From: Pseudomonadota bacterium
Lineage (GTDB): Bacteria > Pseudomonadota > Gammaproteobacteria > SZUA-229
Reading direction: 5' to 3'
Assembly: GCA_015222915.1 (NCBI GenBank)
Contig: JADFWE010000287.1
Coordinates: 1 to 5,523, forward strand
DNA: 5,523 nt
Shown: positions 1 to 5,457 of the stretch, piece by piece
How the letters are laid out: the number at the start of each line of letters is the position of its first letter
How positions within the stretch are numbered: the first letter of the stretch is position 1
Notes under the pieces: generated by a model
Seen by the model: the letters and a program-made list of their open reading frames with translations, nothing else
Told to the model about the DNA's origin: nothing
The model's database searches: none
Made by a program: the position numbers and the translations under genes

Positions 1-959
1 AGGATGATCGGGATATTCTTTTCTATCGGTGTCTCTTTAAAGTGCATATCCATAGCATGAGCACCGTCCAGCATCTCTTCAAACCGATCCATACCGAGAT
101 ACAGTGCTATCGGCAGACCGATGGCTGACCACAGCGAATAACGCCCGCCAACCCAGTCCCAGAACTCGAACATGTTCTCTTCCAGGATACCGAACTCAAG
201 TGCCGCCTGCTTGTTGGTAGTGACCGCGACAAAATGCCGGGCGACCGCTTTATCGTTGGCGGTCAGGTCGACGAACCAGTCACGCGCCGCCTGCGCATTT
301 AACATGGTCTCCTGCGTGGTGAAGGTCTTCGATGAAACGATAAATAGAGTCGATTCTGGTTTCACGAACTTCAGGATTTCAGTCAGATGGGTAGGATCTA
401 TATTCGATACGAAATGCGCGTTCATGCCACGTTGTGCGTACGGTTTCATCGAGTCACAGACCACATGCGGCCCCAGATCAGAACCGCCGATACCGATGTT
501 CACCACATCGGTGATCAGGTGTCCGCTGTAACCTCGCAAGTGCCCACCGCGTACCCGCTCGGTAAAATAACGCATCTGTGCGAGCACGCGATTGACCTTG
601 GGCATCACATTCTCGCCATCGACATAAATCGGCGTATTCGTGCGATTTCTCAGAGCAGTATGCAGAACCGGGCGGAATTCGGAGATATTGATCGGCTCGC
701 CAGCAAACATCTGGTCACGCCAGCCTTCGACCCCGGCCTCTCTGGCCAGATCACACAATAACTTGAAGGTTTCATCATTGATCCGGTTTTTCGAGAAATC
801 CAGCAGGATGTCATCCATCTGACTGCTGAATTTTTTGAAACGCCCGTCTTTCTTGCCTCCCGCCTCCTGATCGAACAGGTCACGCATGTGAACATCCCTG
901 ATCTGCTCAAAATGCGTTTGAAGAGACTTCCATGAGTCAAATTCGGTTAATTTTTTCAT
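1..959 (-). CDS. pgi: Glucose-6-phosphate isomerase, N-terminal 319 codons, cut by the left window edge
   Basis: Cytoplasmic enzyme that interconverts glucose-6-phosphate and fructose-6-phosphate in glycolysis and gluconeogenesis. I translated the minus strand from ATG 959 and found no stop up to base 1, so the C-terminal part (about 220 to 230 residues in a typical 540-550 residue Pgi) lies outside. Seen: [11 protein letters not shown] at residues 154-164 and [10 protein letters not shown] at 209-218 (sugar-phosphate loops of the first SIS domain), and the Pgi signature [12 protein letters not shown] at about 270-281. The protein aligns with E. coli Pgi from the first residues (MKK, then an SLQ-HF-pattern), which supports this start. 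The catalytic Glu, His and Lys of the second half (E. coli E355, H386, K514) are beyond the edge and cannot be checked. There is no clear Shine-Dalgarno sequence; the bases before the ATG are A-rich. It is transcribed divergently from ppc across a 447-bp gap. Confidence 0.97.
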   Translation of the reverse strand, partial: MKKLTEFDSWKSLQTHFEQIRDVHMRDLFDQEAGGKKDGRFKKFSSQMDDILLDFSKNRINDETFKLLCDLAREAGVEGWRDQMFAGEPINISEFRPVLHTALRNRTNTPIYVDGENVMPKVNRVLAQMRYFTERVRGGHLRGYSGHLITDVVNIGIGGSDLGPHVVCDSMKPYAQRGMNAHFVSNIDPTHLTEILKFVKPESTLFIVSSKTFTTQETMLNAQAARDWFVDLTANDKAVARHFVAVTTNKQAALEFGILEENMFEFWDWVGGRYSLWSAIGLPIALYLGMDRFEEMLDGAHAMDMHFKETPIEKNIPII

Positions 960-996
960 AACGATGATTTTTTATTCTTATTTGAATGTGGTTTTG

Positions 997-1027
997 AATA
1001 TAATTCTGCTGAATTTATTACTGTAAG
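997..1027 (-). promoter_or_regulatory. Putative pgi promoter (weak sigma70-like)
   Basis: Read on the minus strand, TATATT (1002-997) matches 5 of 6 bases of the -10 consensus. CTTACA (1027-1022) matches 4 of 6 of the -35 consensus, but the 19-base spacer is long. Transcription would start near 990, giving a leader of about 30 bases before the pgi ATG. This is inferred from consensus only. Confidence 0.3.
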
Positions 1028-1048
1028 CGTAGCTTAAAAACGACGTTT
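1024..1048. promoter_or_regulatory. Two adjacent small palindromes at the pgi promoter, possible operator
   Basis: TAAGC-GTA-GCTTA (1024-1036) is a perfect inverted repeat with a 3-base centre. One base further on, AAACG-A-CGTTT (1038-1048) is another. The first overlaps the proposed pgi -35 element, where a bound regulator would block RNA polymerase. The minus-strand word TGAAACGT (1051-1044) equals the first eight bases of the Cra/FruR operator core TGAAACGTTTCA, but the remaining bases do not fit. No regulator is assigned. Confidence 0.25.
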
Positions 1049-1196
1049 CAGTGCTGTTTTTCAGGACTATCTACCATAGCACTTTCAGCCATAGCTGTTA
1101 TCGTACCTTGCATAGCAAACAGCTGTGATATTAAAGCAAAAATCGAAAGCTGGTGGTGCAAAATAAAAAATCGATGACCGGGCGTTCTCTGAGTCG

Positions 1197-1260
1197 GCTC
1201 CGGGGGAGCAGGTATAGATGACTAACCGCGAATGAGCAGCCTGCAAGACTGCTGACCTGC
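1197..1260. repeat. Cluster of short inverted repeats, possibly a folded RNA
   Basis: Three stems can be drawn: GCTCC-GGG-GGAGC (1197-1209); an outer 6-bp stem GCAGGT (1208-1213) with ACCTGC (1255-1260); and inside it AGCAG (1235-1239) with CTGCT (1249-1253). The first two share bases 1208-1209, so they compete. No T-tract follows, so it is not an intrinsic terminator. It lies upstream of the best ppc -10 and would be transcribed only from another promoter. It could also be a protein-binding region or chance. Confidence 0.2.
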
Positions 1261-1272
1261 AATATAGAGCAA

Positions 1273-1302
1273 GTATCAGTAACTGCTTAAATACGTTATA
1301 AT
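1273..1302 (+). promoter_or_regulatory. ppc promoter with exact TATAAT -10
   Basis: TATAAT at 1297-1302 is a perfect sigma70 -10 hexamer, followed by a GC-rich discriminator (CGGCC). The -35 is poor: the best is GTATCA at 1273-1278, 3 of 6 with an 18-base spacer, which suggests activator dependence or an extra contact. A small inverted repeat CAGT-A-ACTG (1277-1285) overlaps the -35 region. Start of transcription is predicted near 1308-1310, just before a T8 run (1311-1318). Confidence 0.5.
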
Positions 1303-1349
1303 TATCGGCCTTTTTTTTCGTCTGCCTTTTTCTCGTATCAGCAAAACCT

Positions 1350-1368
1350 GCGGCCGCCTGGTGGCTGC
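1350..1368 (+). promoter_or_regulatory. GC-rich hairpin in the ppc leader
   Basis: GCGGCCGC (1350-1357, itself an 8-bp palindrome) can pair with GTGGCTGC (1361-1368) around a CTG loop, giving 8 pairs of which two are G-U. It sits in the predicted leader of about 98 bases, 38 bases before the ppc ATG. The following bases (CTGTTTCTG) are a poor U-tract, so it is not a convincing terminator. It could affect mRNA stability or initiation. Confidence 0.35.
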
Positions 1369-1406
1369 CTGTTTCTGAACGGTCAGGCTATAACAACGAT
1401 CAGCTT

Positions 1407-4304
1407 ATGAATACTTCTCTCAATTCCAGCAATGGTACAGGCAACAGTTCCGCCACACACCAGCCCGCCGGTCTGCTCAATACTTCGACCACCGACAAAC
1501 AGCTGCGCTCACGGGTAAAGCTGTTCGGTACATTACTGGGCAATATCCTGTTAGCCGATGCCGGCGCAAAAGTTTACGATGCAGTAGAAAAACTGCGCAC
1601 AGGATTTATCGAACTGCATAAGGAGGAAGATAGCCAGAAGCGTGAACGTCTGATGGCGCTGATCGAATCACTGGATGAAGAAACCCTGACTCAGGTGGTG
1701 CGTGCATTTAGCACTTATTTCAGCCTGGTCAATGTTGCTGAGGAAGCCTCCCAGTTGCAGCTTCGCCGCCGCCAGATACGCAATGGCGGTGAATTGTGGA
1801 TAGGTTCATTTGATGCAACACTGCGCGATTTTACCGAGATGGGCATGTCAGCCGAGCGCCTGCAGACCCTGCTCGATAAGCTGGCCTATATCCCGGTGAT
1901 CACCGCTCATCCGACTGAGGCAAAACGCCGCAGTGTATTGTACGCACTGCGCAGGATCTTCCTGGCCAATGAAAAACTCAGCGATACCCGACTCGGTAAA
2001 TCACAACGACAGGATGTTATCGATGAACTGGAAACCCAGATCCACATCCTGTGGCGCACCAACGAGGTACGGGAGAACCGCCCGCAGGTTCGCGACGAGA
2101 TCAAAAACGGTATCTATTATTTTAAAGAGAGCCTGTTCGATGCTGTGCCCGTGGTCTATCGCAACCTTGAAGATCGCATACGCAACCACTACCCGGCGGC
2201 CAATATTACCGTGCCGAGTTTTCTTAAATTCGGCTCATGGATAGGCGGCGACCGCGACGGCAACCCGAACGTTACGCCTGAAACAACAGAACTGGCGCTG
2301 CGCCTGCAGTCACGCACCACCTTGCAGGAATATGTACGACGCCTGAATATCGCTTTCAAACACCTGACCCACTCCGACCAGCTCTGCACACCCAGTCGTG
2401 AGTTCAGCGAAAGCCTGAATGCTGATGAAAACCTGCGTTTCGAGGTTTTCAATATCAACCCGTTATCCTACAAGCATTCGCCATACCAGCGAAAGATCGC
2501 TTTCATGCGCTACCGTATACAGCAGAATCTTGACAGGACCCGCGCGCTTATCGCCGACGTCGAAGCCGATGTCAGCAAATACACCCATACCTATGCGTCT
2601 GAAGATGCATTTTTGGCTGACCTGCTGCTGATCCGTGATTCACTGCACAGCCATGGCGACAGCAAGATCGCCGACCTCGCCATCAAAGATCTGATCCGCC
2701 TGGTCGAATCGTTCGGCTTTTATCTGATGCAGCTCGACGTCCGTCAGGAATCGACCCGTCACAGCGAAGCTGTCGCAGAGATCCTGAAGCTGAGCAGCAC
2801 ACATGAAAACTATGGGAGCCTGGATGAACCTGAACGTCTACAGCTGCTCTCCGGACTGATCAAAGATCAATGCGAGGGCATCGAATTCGATCGCTCGAAA
2901 CTCAGCGATACCAATGCTGAGACCCTGGAAGTACTGAACGTCATCGAAAAGATGTACGATGAGATCAGCCCTAAGGCCTTCGGTGAATATGTTATCTCGA
3001 TGACCCACCAGGCCAGCCATATCCTGGAAGTCATGCTGCTCGCTACCCTGGTCGGCCTCACCGGCAGAAAAGAAGGACAGGAAGGCGGCCATGATAATGG
3101 TGGCTGGTTCTGCAAGATCCGCATCTCACCTCTATTCGAAACCATCGACGACCTGAACCACATCGAGAGCGTACTGGCACAGTTATTCGATGATGAGACC
3201 TATACCACCATGCTGAGAGCATCTGGCAATATGCAGGAAGTGATGCTGGGATACTCTGACTCATGTAAAGACGGCGGCATCCTCGCCTCTTCATGGCAGC
3301 TGTTCGAAGCGCAGCAGAAAGTCATCAGACTGGCTGACGCTCACCAGGTAGACTGCCGCCTGTTCCACGGCCGCGGCGGCACCATCGGTCGCGGTGGCGG
3401 CCCTACCCATGAATCCATCCTGTCACAACCGGAGGGTACGGTTCATGGCCAGATCAAATTCACCGAACAGGGTGAAGTGTTATCGAACAAATACAGCAAC
3501 CCGGAAACAGCCGTCTATGAATTAACCCTGGGCGTTACCGGCCTGATGCTGGCCAGCCGTTATCAGCTGATGCCGGGAGCATCTACCGCCACAGAGGAAA
3601 ACATGGCGATCATGCGTGAGGTCATGCAGTACGGTGAGCAGAGCTACCGTCAACTCACCGACCATACCGATGGTTTCCTCGATTATTTCTACGAGGCCAC
3701 CCCGGTCAGCGAGATCGGCTTGATGAATATCGGTTCACGCCCGTCTCACCGCAAGAAAGGCGACCGTTCGAAAACCTCGGTCCGCGCCATAGGCTGGGTC
3801 TTTGGCTGGGCACAGGCAAGACAGACACTGCCCGCATGGTATGGCATCGGCACGGCTTTATACCAGTGGGTGGGTGATGATGACTCACGGCTGTTAAAGC
3901 TGCGCGAAATGTATGAGAACTGGCCATATTTCAGGGCGCTGTTAAGCAATACCGAGATGGCTCTGTATAAGACCGATATCCGTACCGCCAGGGAATACTC
4001 AGAGCTCTGTGTTTCAGCAGATACCGGGCGGCGCATCTTCGAGATGATTCGCGACGAGCACGACCGCACACTGGAGATTGTCCTGCTGGTCTCAAACATG
4101 ACCCGCCTGCTGGATGATATTCAACCACTCGCGTTATCACTGATGCGCCGGGACCCTTATCTTGACCCGTTGAATCACATCCAGATAAAGTTACTGAAAC
4201 GCTACCGCGATGAATCTATTCCAAAAGAGGAACGTGAGAAATGGCTGAACCCGTTACTGCGCAGCATTAACGCGATCGCAGCGGGAATGCGCAATACGGG
4301 TTAA
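1407..4304 (+). CDS. ppc: Phosphoenolpyruvate carboxylase, 965 aa, bacterial type
   Basis: Anaplerotic enzyme of the cytoplasm: PEP plus bicarbonate gives oxaloacetate and phosphate. Seen: catalytic-histidine motif VITAHPTE with H168 (E. coli H138), GGDRDGNPNVT at 280-290, DVRQESTRH at 444-452, PLFETIDDL at 575-583, GYSDSCKDGG with K621 (E. coli K546), the loop FHGRGGTIGRGGG at 653-665, and the family-typical end AAGMRNTG. Residues matching the E. coli aspartate/malate inhibitor site are kept (R662, K855, R915, N963), so feedback inhibition is likely. It is 82 residues longer than the E. coli enzyme. Part of this is a Ser/Thr/Asn-rich N-terminal extension of about 25 residues and a Gly-rich insertion of about 17 residues near 551-569. 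ATG 1407 is chosen because no ATG, GTG or TTG occurs in frame after it until M83, which is too late. No Shine-Dalgarno sequence is visible. The stop codon is followed at once by a dispersed repeat. Confidence 0.98.
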   Translation: MNTSLNSSNGTGNSSATHQPAGLLNTSTTDKQLRSRVKLFGTLLGNILLADAGAKVYDAVEKLRTGFIELHKEEDSQKRERLMALIESLDEETLTQVVRAFSTYFSLVNVAEEASQLQLRRRQIRNGGELWIGSFDATLRDFTEMGMSAERLQTLLDKLAYIPVITAHPTEAKRRSVLYALRRIFLANEKLSDTRLGKSQRQDVIDELETQIHILWRTNEVRENRPQVRDEIKNGIYYFKESLFDAVPVVYRNLEDRIRNHYPAANITVPSFLKFGSWIGGDRDGNPNVTPETTELALRLQSRTTLQEYVRRLNIAFKHLTHSDQLCTPSREFSESLNADENLRFEVFNINPLSYKHSPYQRKIAFMRYRIQQNLDRTRALIADVEADVSKYTHTYASEDAFLADLLLIRDSLHSHGDSKIADLAIKDLIRLVESFGFYLMQLDVRQESTRHSEAVAEILKLSSTHENYGSLDEPERLQLLSGLIKDQCEGIEFDRSKLSDTNAETLEVLNVIEKMYDEISPKAFGEYVISMTHQASHILEVMLLATLVGLTGRKEGQEGGHDNGGWFCKIRISPLFETIDDLNHIESVLAQLFDDETYTTMLRASGNMQEVMLGYSDSCKDGGILASSWQLFEAQQKVIRLADAHQVDCRLFHGRGGTIGRGGGPTHESILSQPEGTVHGQIKFTEQGEVLSNKYSNPETAVYELTLGVTGLMLASRYQLMPGASTATEENMAIMREVMQYGEQSYRQLTDHTDGFLDYFYEATPVSEIGLMNIGSRPSHRKKGDRSKTSVRAIGWVFGWAQARQTLPAWYGIGTALYQWVGDDDSRLLKLREMYENWPYFRALLSNTEMALYKTDIRTAREYSELCVSADTGRRIFEMIRDEHDRTLEIVLLVSNMTRLLDDIQPLALSLMRRDPYLDPLNHIQIKLLKRYRDESIPKEEREKWLNPLLRSINAIAAGMRNTG

Positions 4305-4310
4305 AAAGAT

Positions 4311-4354
4311 AGTTGGCAGTAATTTTAAAATTTCAGCCGGGGCAGAGTCAAATT
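4311..4354 (+). repeat. Dispersed repeat, copy A, after the ppc stop
   Basis: This starts 6 bases after the ppc stop. Its first 19 bases (AGTTGGCAGTAATTTTAAA) are identical to 4907-4925, and over 44 aligned columns 37 match copy B with two one-base gaps. The 20 bases from 4301 to 4320, including the ppc TAA, match the panD 3' end on the other strand (5080-5062) with one A fewer there. It contains one heptamer GTTGGCA (4312-4318). Its right end forms the left arm of the inverted repeat that follows. Confidence 0.85.
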
Positions 4355-4408
4355 TCCAACAGACTGTGACAAATTGCTCACCCAGAGATTAATTTGACTC
4401 CGACCCCG
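4338..4408. repeat. Long imperfect inverted repeat between ppc and the small membrane gene
   Basis: CGGGGC then GAGTCAAATT (4338-4343 and 4345-4354) pairs with AATTTGACTC and then G, CCCCG (4391-4400, 4402, 4404-4408): 16 pairs, with one A-C mismatch (4344/4401) and one bulged A (4403), around a 36-base loop. No T-run follows the right arm, so it is not a standard intrinsic terminator for ppc. It looks more like a REP/MITE-type palindrome. From memory only, arms of the type GGGGTC-GAGTCAAATT recur in many proteobacterial genomes. Confidence 0.75.
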
Positions 4409-4494
4409 ACTCACTTGGTTAGCATAGCGTTTTACCACACCATTTCACCACCCAATTTCGCCTCTATGGCACACTTCAGAAAACGTTACCAACA

Positions 4495-4508
4495 TTGATA
4501 TATATCAA
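4495..4508 (+). promoter_or_regulatory. Perfect FNR/Anr-type operator
   Basis: TTGAT-ATAT-ATCAA is a perfect match to the FNR/Anr/Dnr consensus TTGATnnnnATCAA. Its centre is 4501.5. ppc ends upstream on the same strand, so the only gene it can serve in the usual way is the one at 4542. For a class II FNR promoter (site centred at -41.5) the start of transcription would be about 4543 and the -10 about 4531. TACCAT at 4530-4535 matches 4 of 6 there. Activation under low oxygen is therefore the simplest reading; repression is also possible. Confidence 0.8.
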
Positions 4509-4541
4509 TTTAATGGAAAACAGTCCTGCTACCATCTTCCG

Positions 4542-4904
4542 ATGGATATCGTCACTTTAATCATCAGTGGAACACTCGGTCTTTTTCTCCTTTATTTCGT
4601 ATTTCGCCTGTCATACGTGATTGCAGCCAACCTGGTCAATGGCCGTAAATTTCACCATGCACTCGAGTATGAATTCGACAAACTACGCCTGAGCCGTATG
4701 CTGGGGGCGCTAGGCATCAATAAAACGGCTTATATCTACCAGACCAATGTGAACGATATCAAGCAGCAGATGGAGAACTGTACAGCCTGTGAGAATACCG
4801 ATATCTGTGATGAGAAACTGTCGGGTGATGATCTAAGCACAGATGATATTGCTTTCTGCAATAATGAGAAAGATCTAAAAGCGATGAATCTTAAAGAGAA
4901 GTAG
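4542..4904 (+). CDS. Small membrane-anchored protein with CxxC-x5-C cysteine motif, DUF6455-like
   Basis: A 120-residue protein of unknown function. Seen: one hydrophobic segment at about residues 4-30 (a transmembrane anchor or uncleaved signal anchor), a basic stretch (NGRKFHH, 33-39), then a soluble tail with RMLGALGI at 52-59 and four cysteines, C80-x2-C83-x5-C89-x16-C106, the last followed by NNEKDL. The layout (short helix with MLG-LG, C-x2-C-x5-C, then a late C-N pair) is how I remember the DUF6455 family; this assignment is from memory and unverified. Four cysteines could bind a metal or Fe-S cluster or form disulfides, but nothing in the sequence decides which. The FNR box lies 33 bases upstream and suggests expression at low oxygen. 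No Shine-Dalgarno sequence is visible, and no other in-frame start exists before M53, so ATG 4542 stands. It is closed by an intrinsic terminator at 4980-5002. Confidence 0.85.
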   Translation: MDIVTLIISGTLGLFLLYFVFRLSYVIAANLVNGRKFHHALEYEFDKLRLSRMLGALGINKTAYIYQTNVNDIKQQMENCTACENTDICDEKLSGDDLSTDDIAFCNNEKDLKAMNLKEK

Positions 4905-4948
4905 GCAGTTGGCAGTAATTTTAAATTTTTGCTGGGGCCGTGCAAATT
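4901..4948 (+). repeat. Dispersed repeat, copy B, overlapping the stop codon of the small gene
   Basis: Two heptamers, GTAGGCA (4901-4907) and GTTGGCA (4908-4914), are followed by the same AT spacer and a decayed GGGGC...CAAATT arm as in copy A. Bases 4907-4925 are identical to 4311-4329. The first heptamer contains the TAG stop of the upstream gene (4902-4904). The matching right arm of the inverted repeat seen after copy A is absent here. Confidence 0.8.
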
Positions 4949-4979
4949 CTGCAGCAGTCGAACTTCTAAAGGGGCAAAC

Positions 4980-5002
4980 GGTGGGCACTGCCCACCATTT
5001 TT
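4980..5002 (+). terminator. Intrinsic terminator of the small membrane gene
   Basis: GGTGGGC-ACT-GCCCACC (4980-4996) is a perfect 7-bp GC-rich stem with a 3-base loop, followed by ATTTTT. The AAA at 4976-4978 can extend the stem into the T-run. It stops transcripts coming from 4542-4904. On the opposite strand only GTTTG follows the stem, so it would be a weak terminator for panD. Confidence 0.85.
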
Positions 5003-5046
5003 CCCATCAATGCGAGCTGTGACTTCTGCTGATTGAAAACGCTTTT

Positions 5047-5076
5047 AACTGCCAACTGACGACTGCCAACTATCTT
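5047..5076 (-). repeat. Heptamer array, copy C, directly after the panD stop
   Basis: Read on the minus strand, three contiguous heptamers GTTGGCA, GTCGTCA, GTTGGCA (5070-5064, 5063-5057, 5056-5050) follow the panD TAA and AAGATA. The stretch TTAAAAGATAGTTGGCAGT, which includes the stop, equals the ppc 3' end apart from one A. CAGTTGGCAGT of copy B (4906-4916) and its perfect complement here (5048-5058) form an 11-bp long-range inverted repeat across the convergent intergenic region. Confidence 0.8.
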
Positions 5077-5457
5077 TTAAGCTGCCTGAACAGGTATCTG
5101 GTTAGACGTGCGTGTGATCTGATTGGCACCGTCCAGATAGACCAGCGACGGTTTAAAGTTAGCCACTTCGTGCTGCGATAGCCGGGCGTAACAGCAGATA
5201 ATCACCCTGTCACCCTTGTTCGCTTTATGCGCAGCCGCGCCATTGACCGAGATCACGCCGCTACCTGCTTCTGCCTGGATCGCATAGGTAGTAAAGCGCT
5301 CACCATTGTTCAGGTTATAGATATGGATCTGCTCATATTCATTGATACCTGCTGCTGCCAGCAGGTCAGAATCGATGGCACAGGAACCTTCATATTCCAG
5401 TTCGGTCAGAGTCACGGTCGCCTGATGAAGTTTTGATTTTAAAAGTGTCAGTTCCAT
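5077..5457 (-). CDS. panD: Aspartate 1-decarboxylase proenzyme, 126 aa
   Basis: Cytoplasmic pyruvoyl enzyme that decarboxylates L-aspartate to beta-alanine for pantothenate and coenzyme A. From ATG 5457 the protein has exactly 126 residues, like E. coli PanD, and the self-cleavage site falls at G24-S25 in YEGSCAID, so Ser25 would become the pyruvoyl group. K9, H11, R54, Y58 and N72 (in SVNGAAAH) also sit at E. coli positions, and the end IPVQAA parallels IPVQVA. The reading frame is open to ATG 5502, which would add 15 residues (a 141-aa form). That extension is not typical of the family, and an in-frame TAG lies just before it. Neither start has a good Shine-Dalgarno sequence. It converges with the small membrane gene. 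PanB and PanC are not in the window; panC could lie just past the right edge, but this is a guess. Confidence 0.96.
   Translation of the reverse strand: MELTLLKSKLHQATVTLTELEYEGSCAIDSDLLAAAGINEYEQIHIYNLNNGERFTTYAIQAEAGSGVISVNGAAAHKANKGDRVIICCYARLSQHEVANFKPSLVYLDGANQITRTSNQIPVQAA

Larger units (their letters stand above)
960..1406. other. Divergent pgi/ppc intergenic regulatory region
   Basis: No coding region is supported in these 447 bases: no ORF here has a start, a usable length and family resemblance. The left third is AT-rich and holds the putative pgi promoter and two adjacent palindromes. The middle has three CATAGC words (1075-1080, 1090-1095, 1111-1116), a 9-base direct repeat AAAAATCGA (1138-1146 and 1166-1174) and a GC-rich cluster of inverted repeats (1197-1260). 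The right third holds the ppc promoter and leader. The length is more than two bare promoters need, so regulatory binding sites or a small RNA are possible, but none is proven. Confidence 0.6.

Noticed and set aside
172..761. Plus-strand reading frames of about 120 codons at 172-531 and 387-761
   Set aside because: They lie antisense to pgi, which has an intact frame with clear family motifs. Their proteins resemble nothing that I know.
1297..1318. Intrinsic terminator ending in the T8 run
   Set aside because: No GC-rich inverted repeat lies directly before the T-run; the bases in front are a TATAAT promoter element.
1907..4140. Minus-strand and +2/+3 frames of 60-117 codons inside ppc
   Set aside because: All are shadows of the ppc frame, with no ribosome binding sites and no recognisable domains.
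4338..4408. Intrinsic terminator for ppc
   Set aside because: The stem is long and has a 36-base loop, and no T-run follows the right arm (GACTCACTTGG).
4513..4560. Fifteen-codon upstream ORF overlapping the start of the small membrane gene
   Set aside because: It lies only a few bases after the FNR box, upstream of the predicted start of transcription, has no ribosome binding site, and has no recognisable content.
4901..5076. CRISPR array in the repeat-rich region between the convergent genes
   Set aside because: The repeats are 7-base contiguous units or single diverged copies; there are no regularly spaced repeats with unique spacers.
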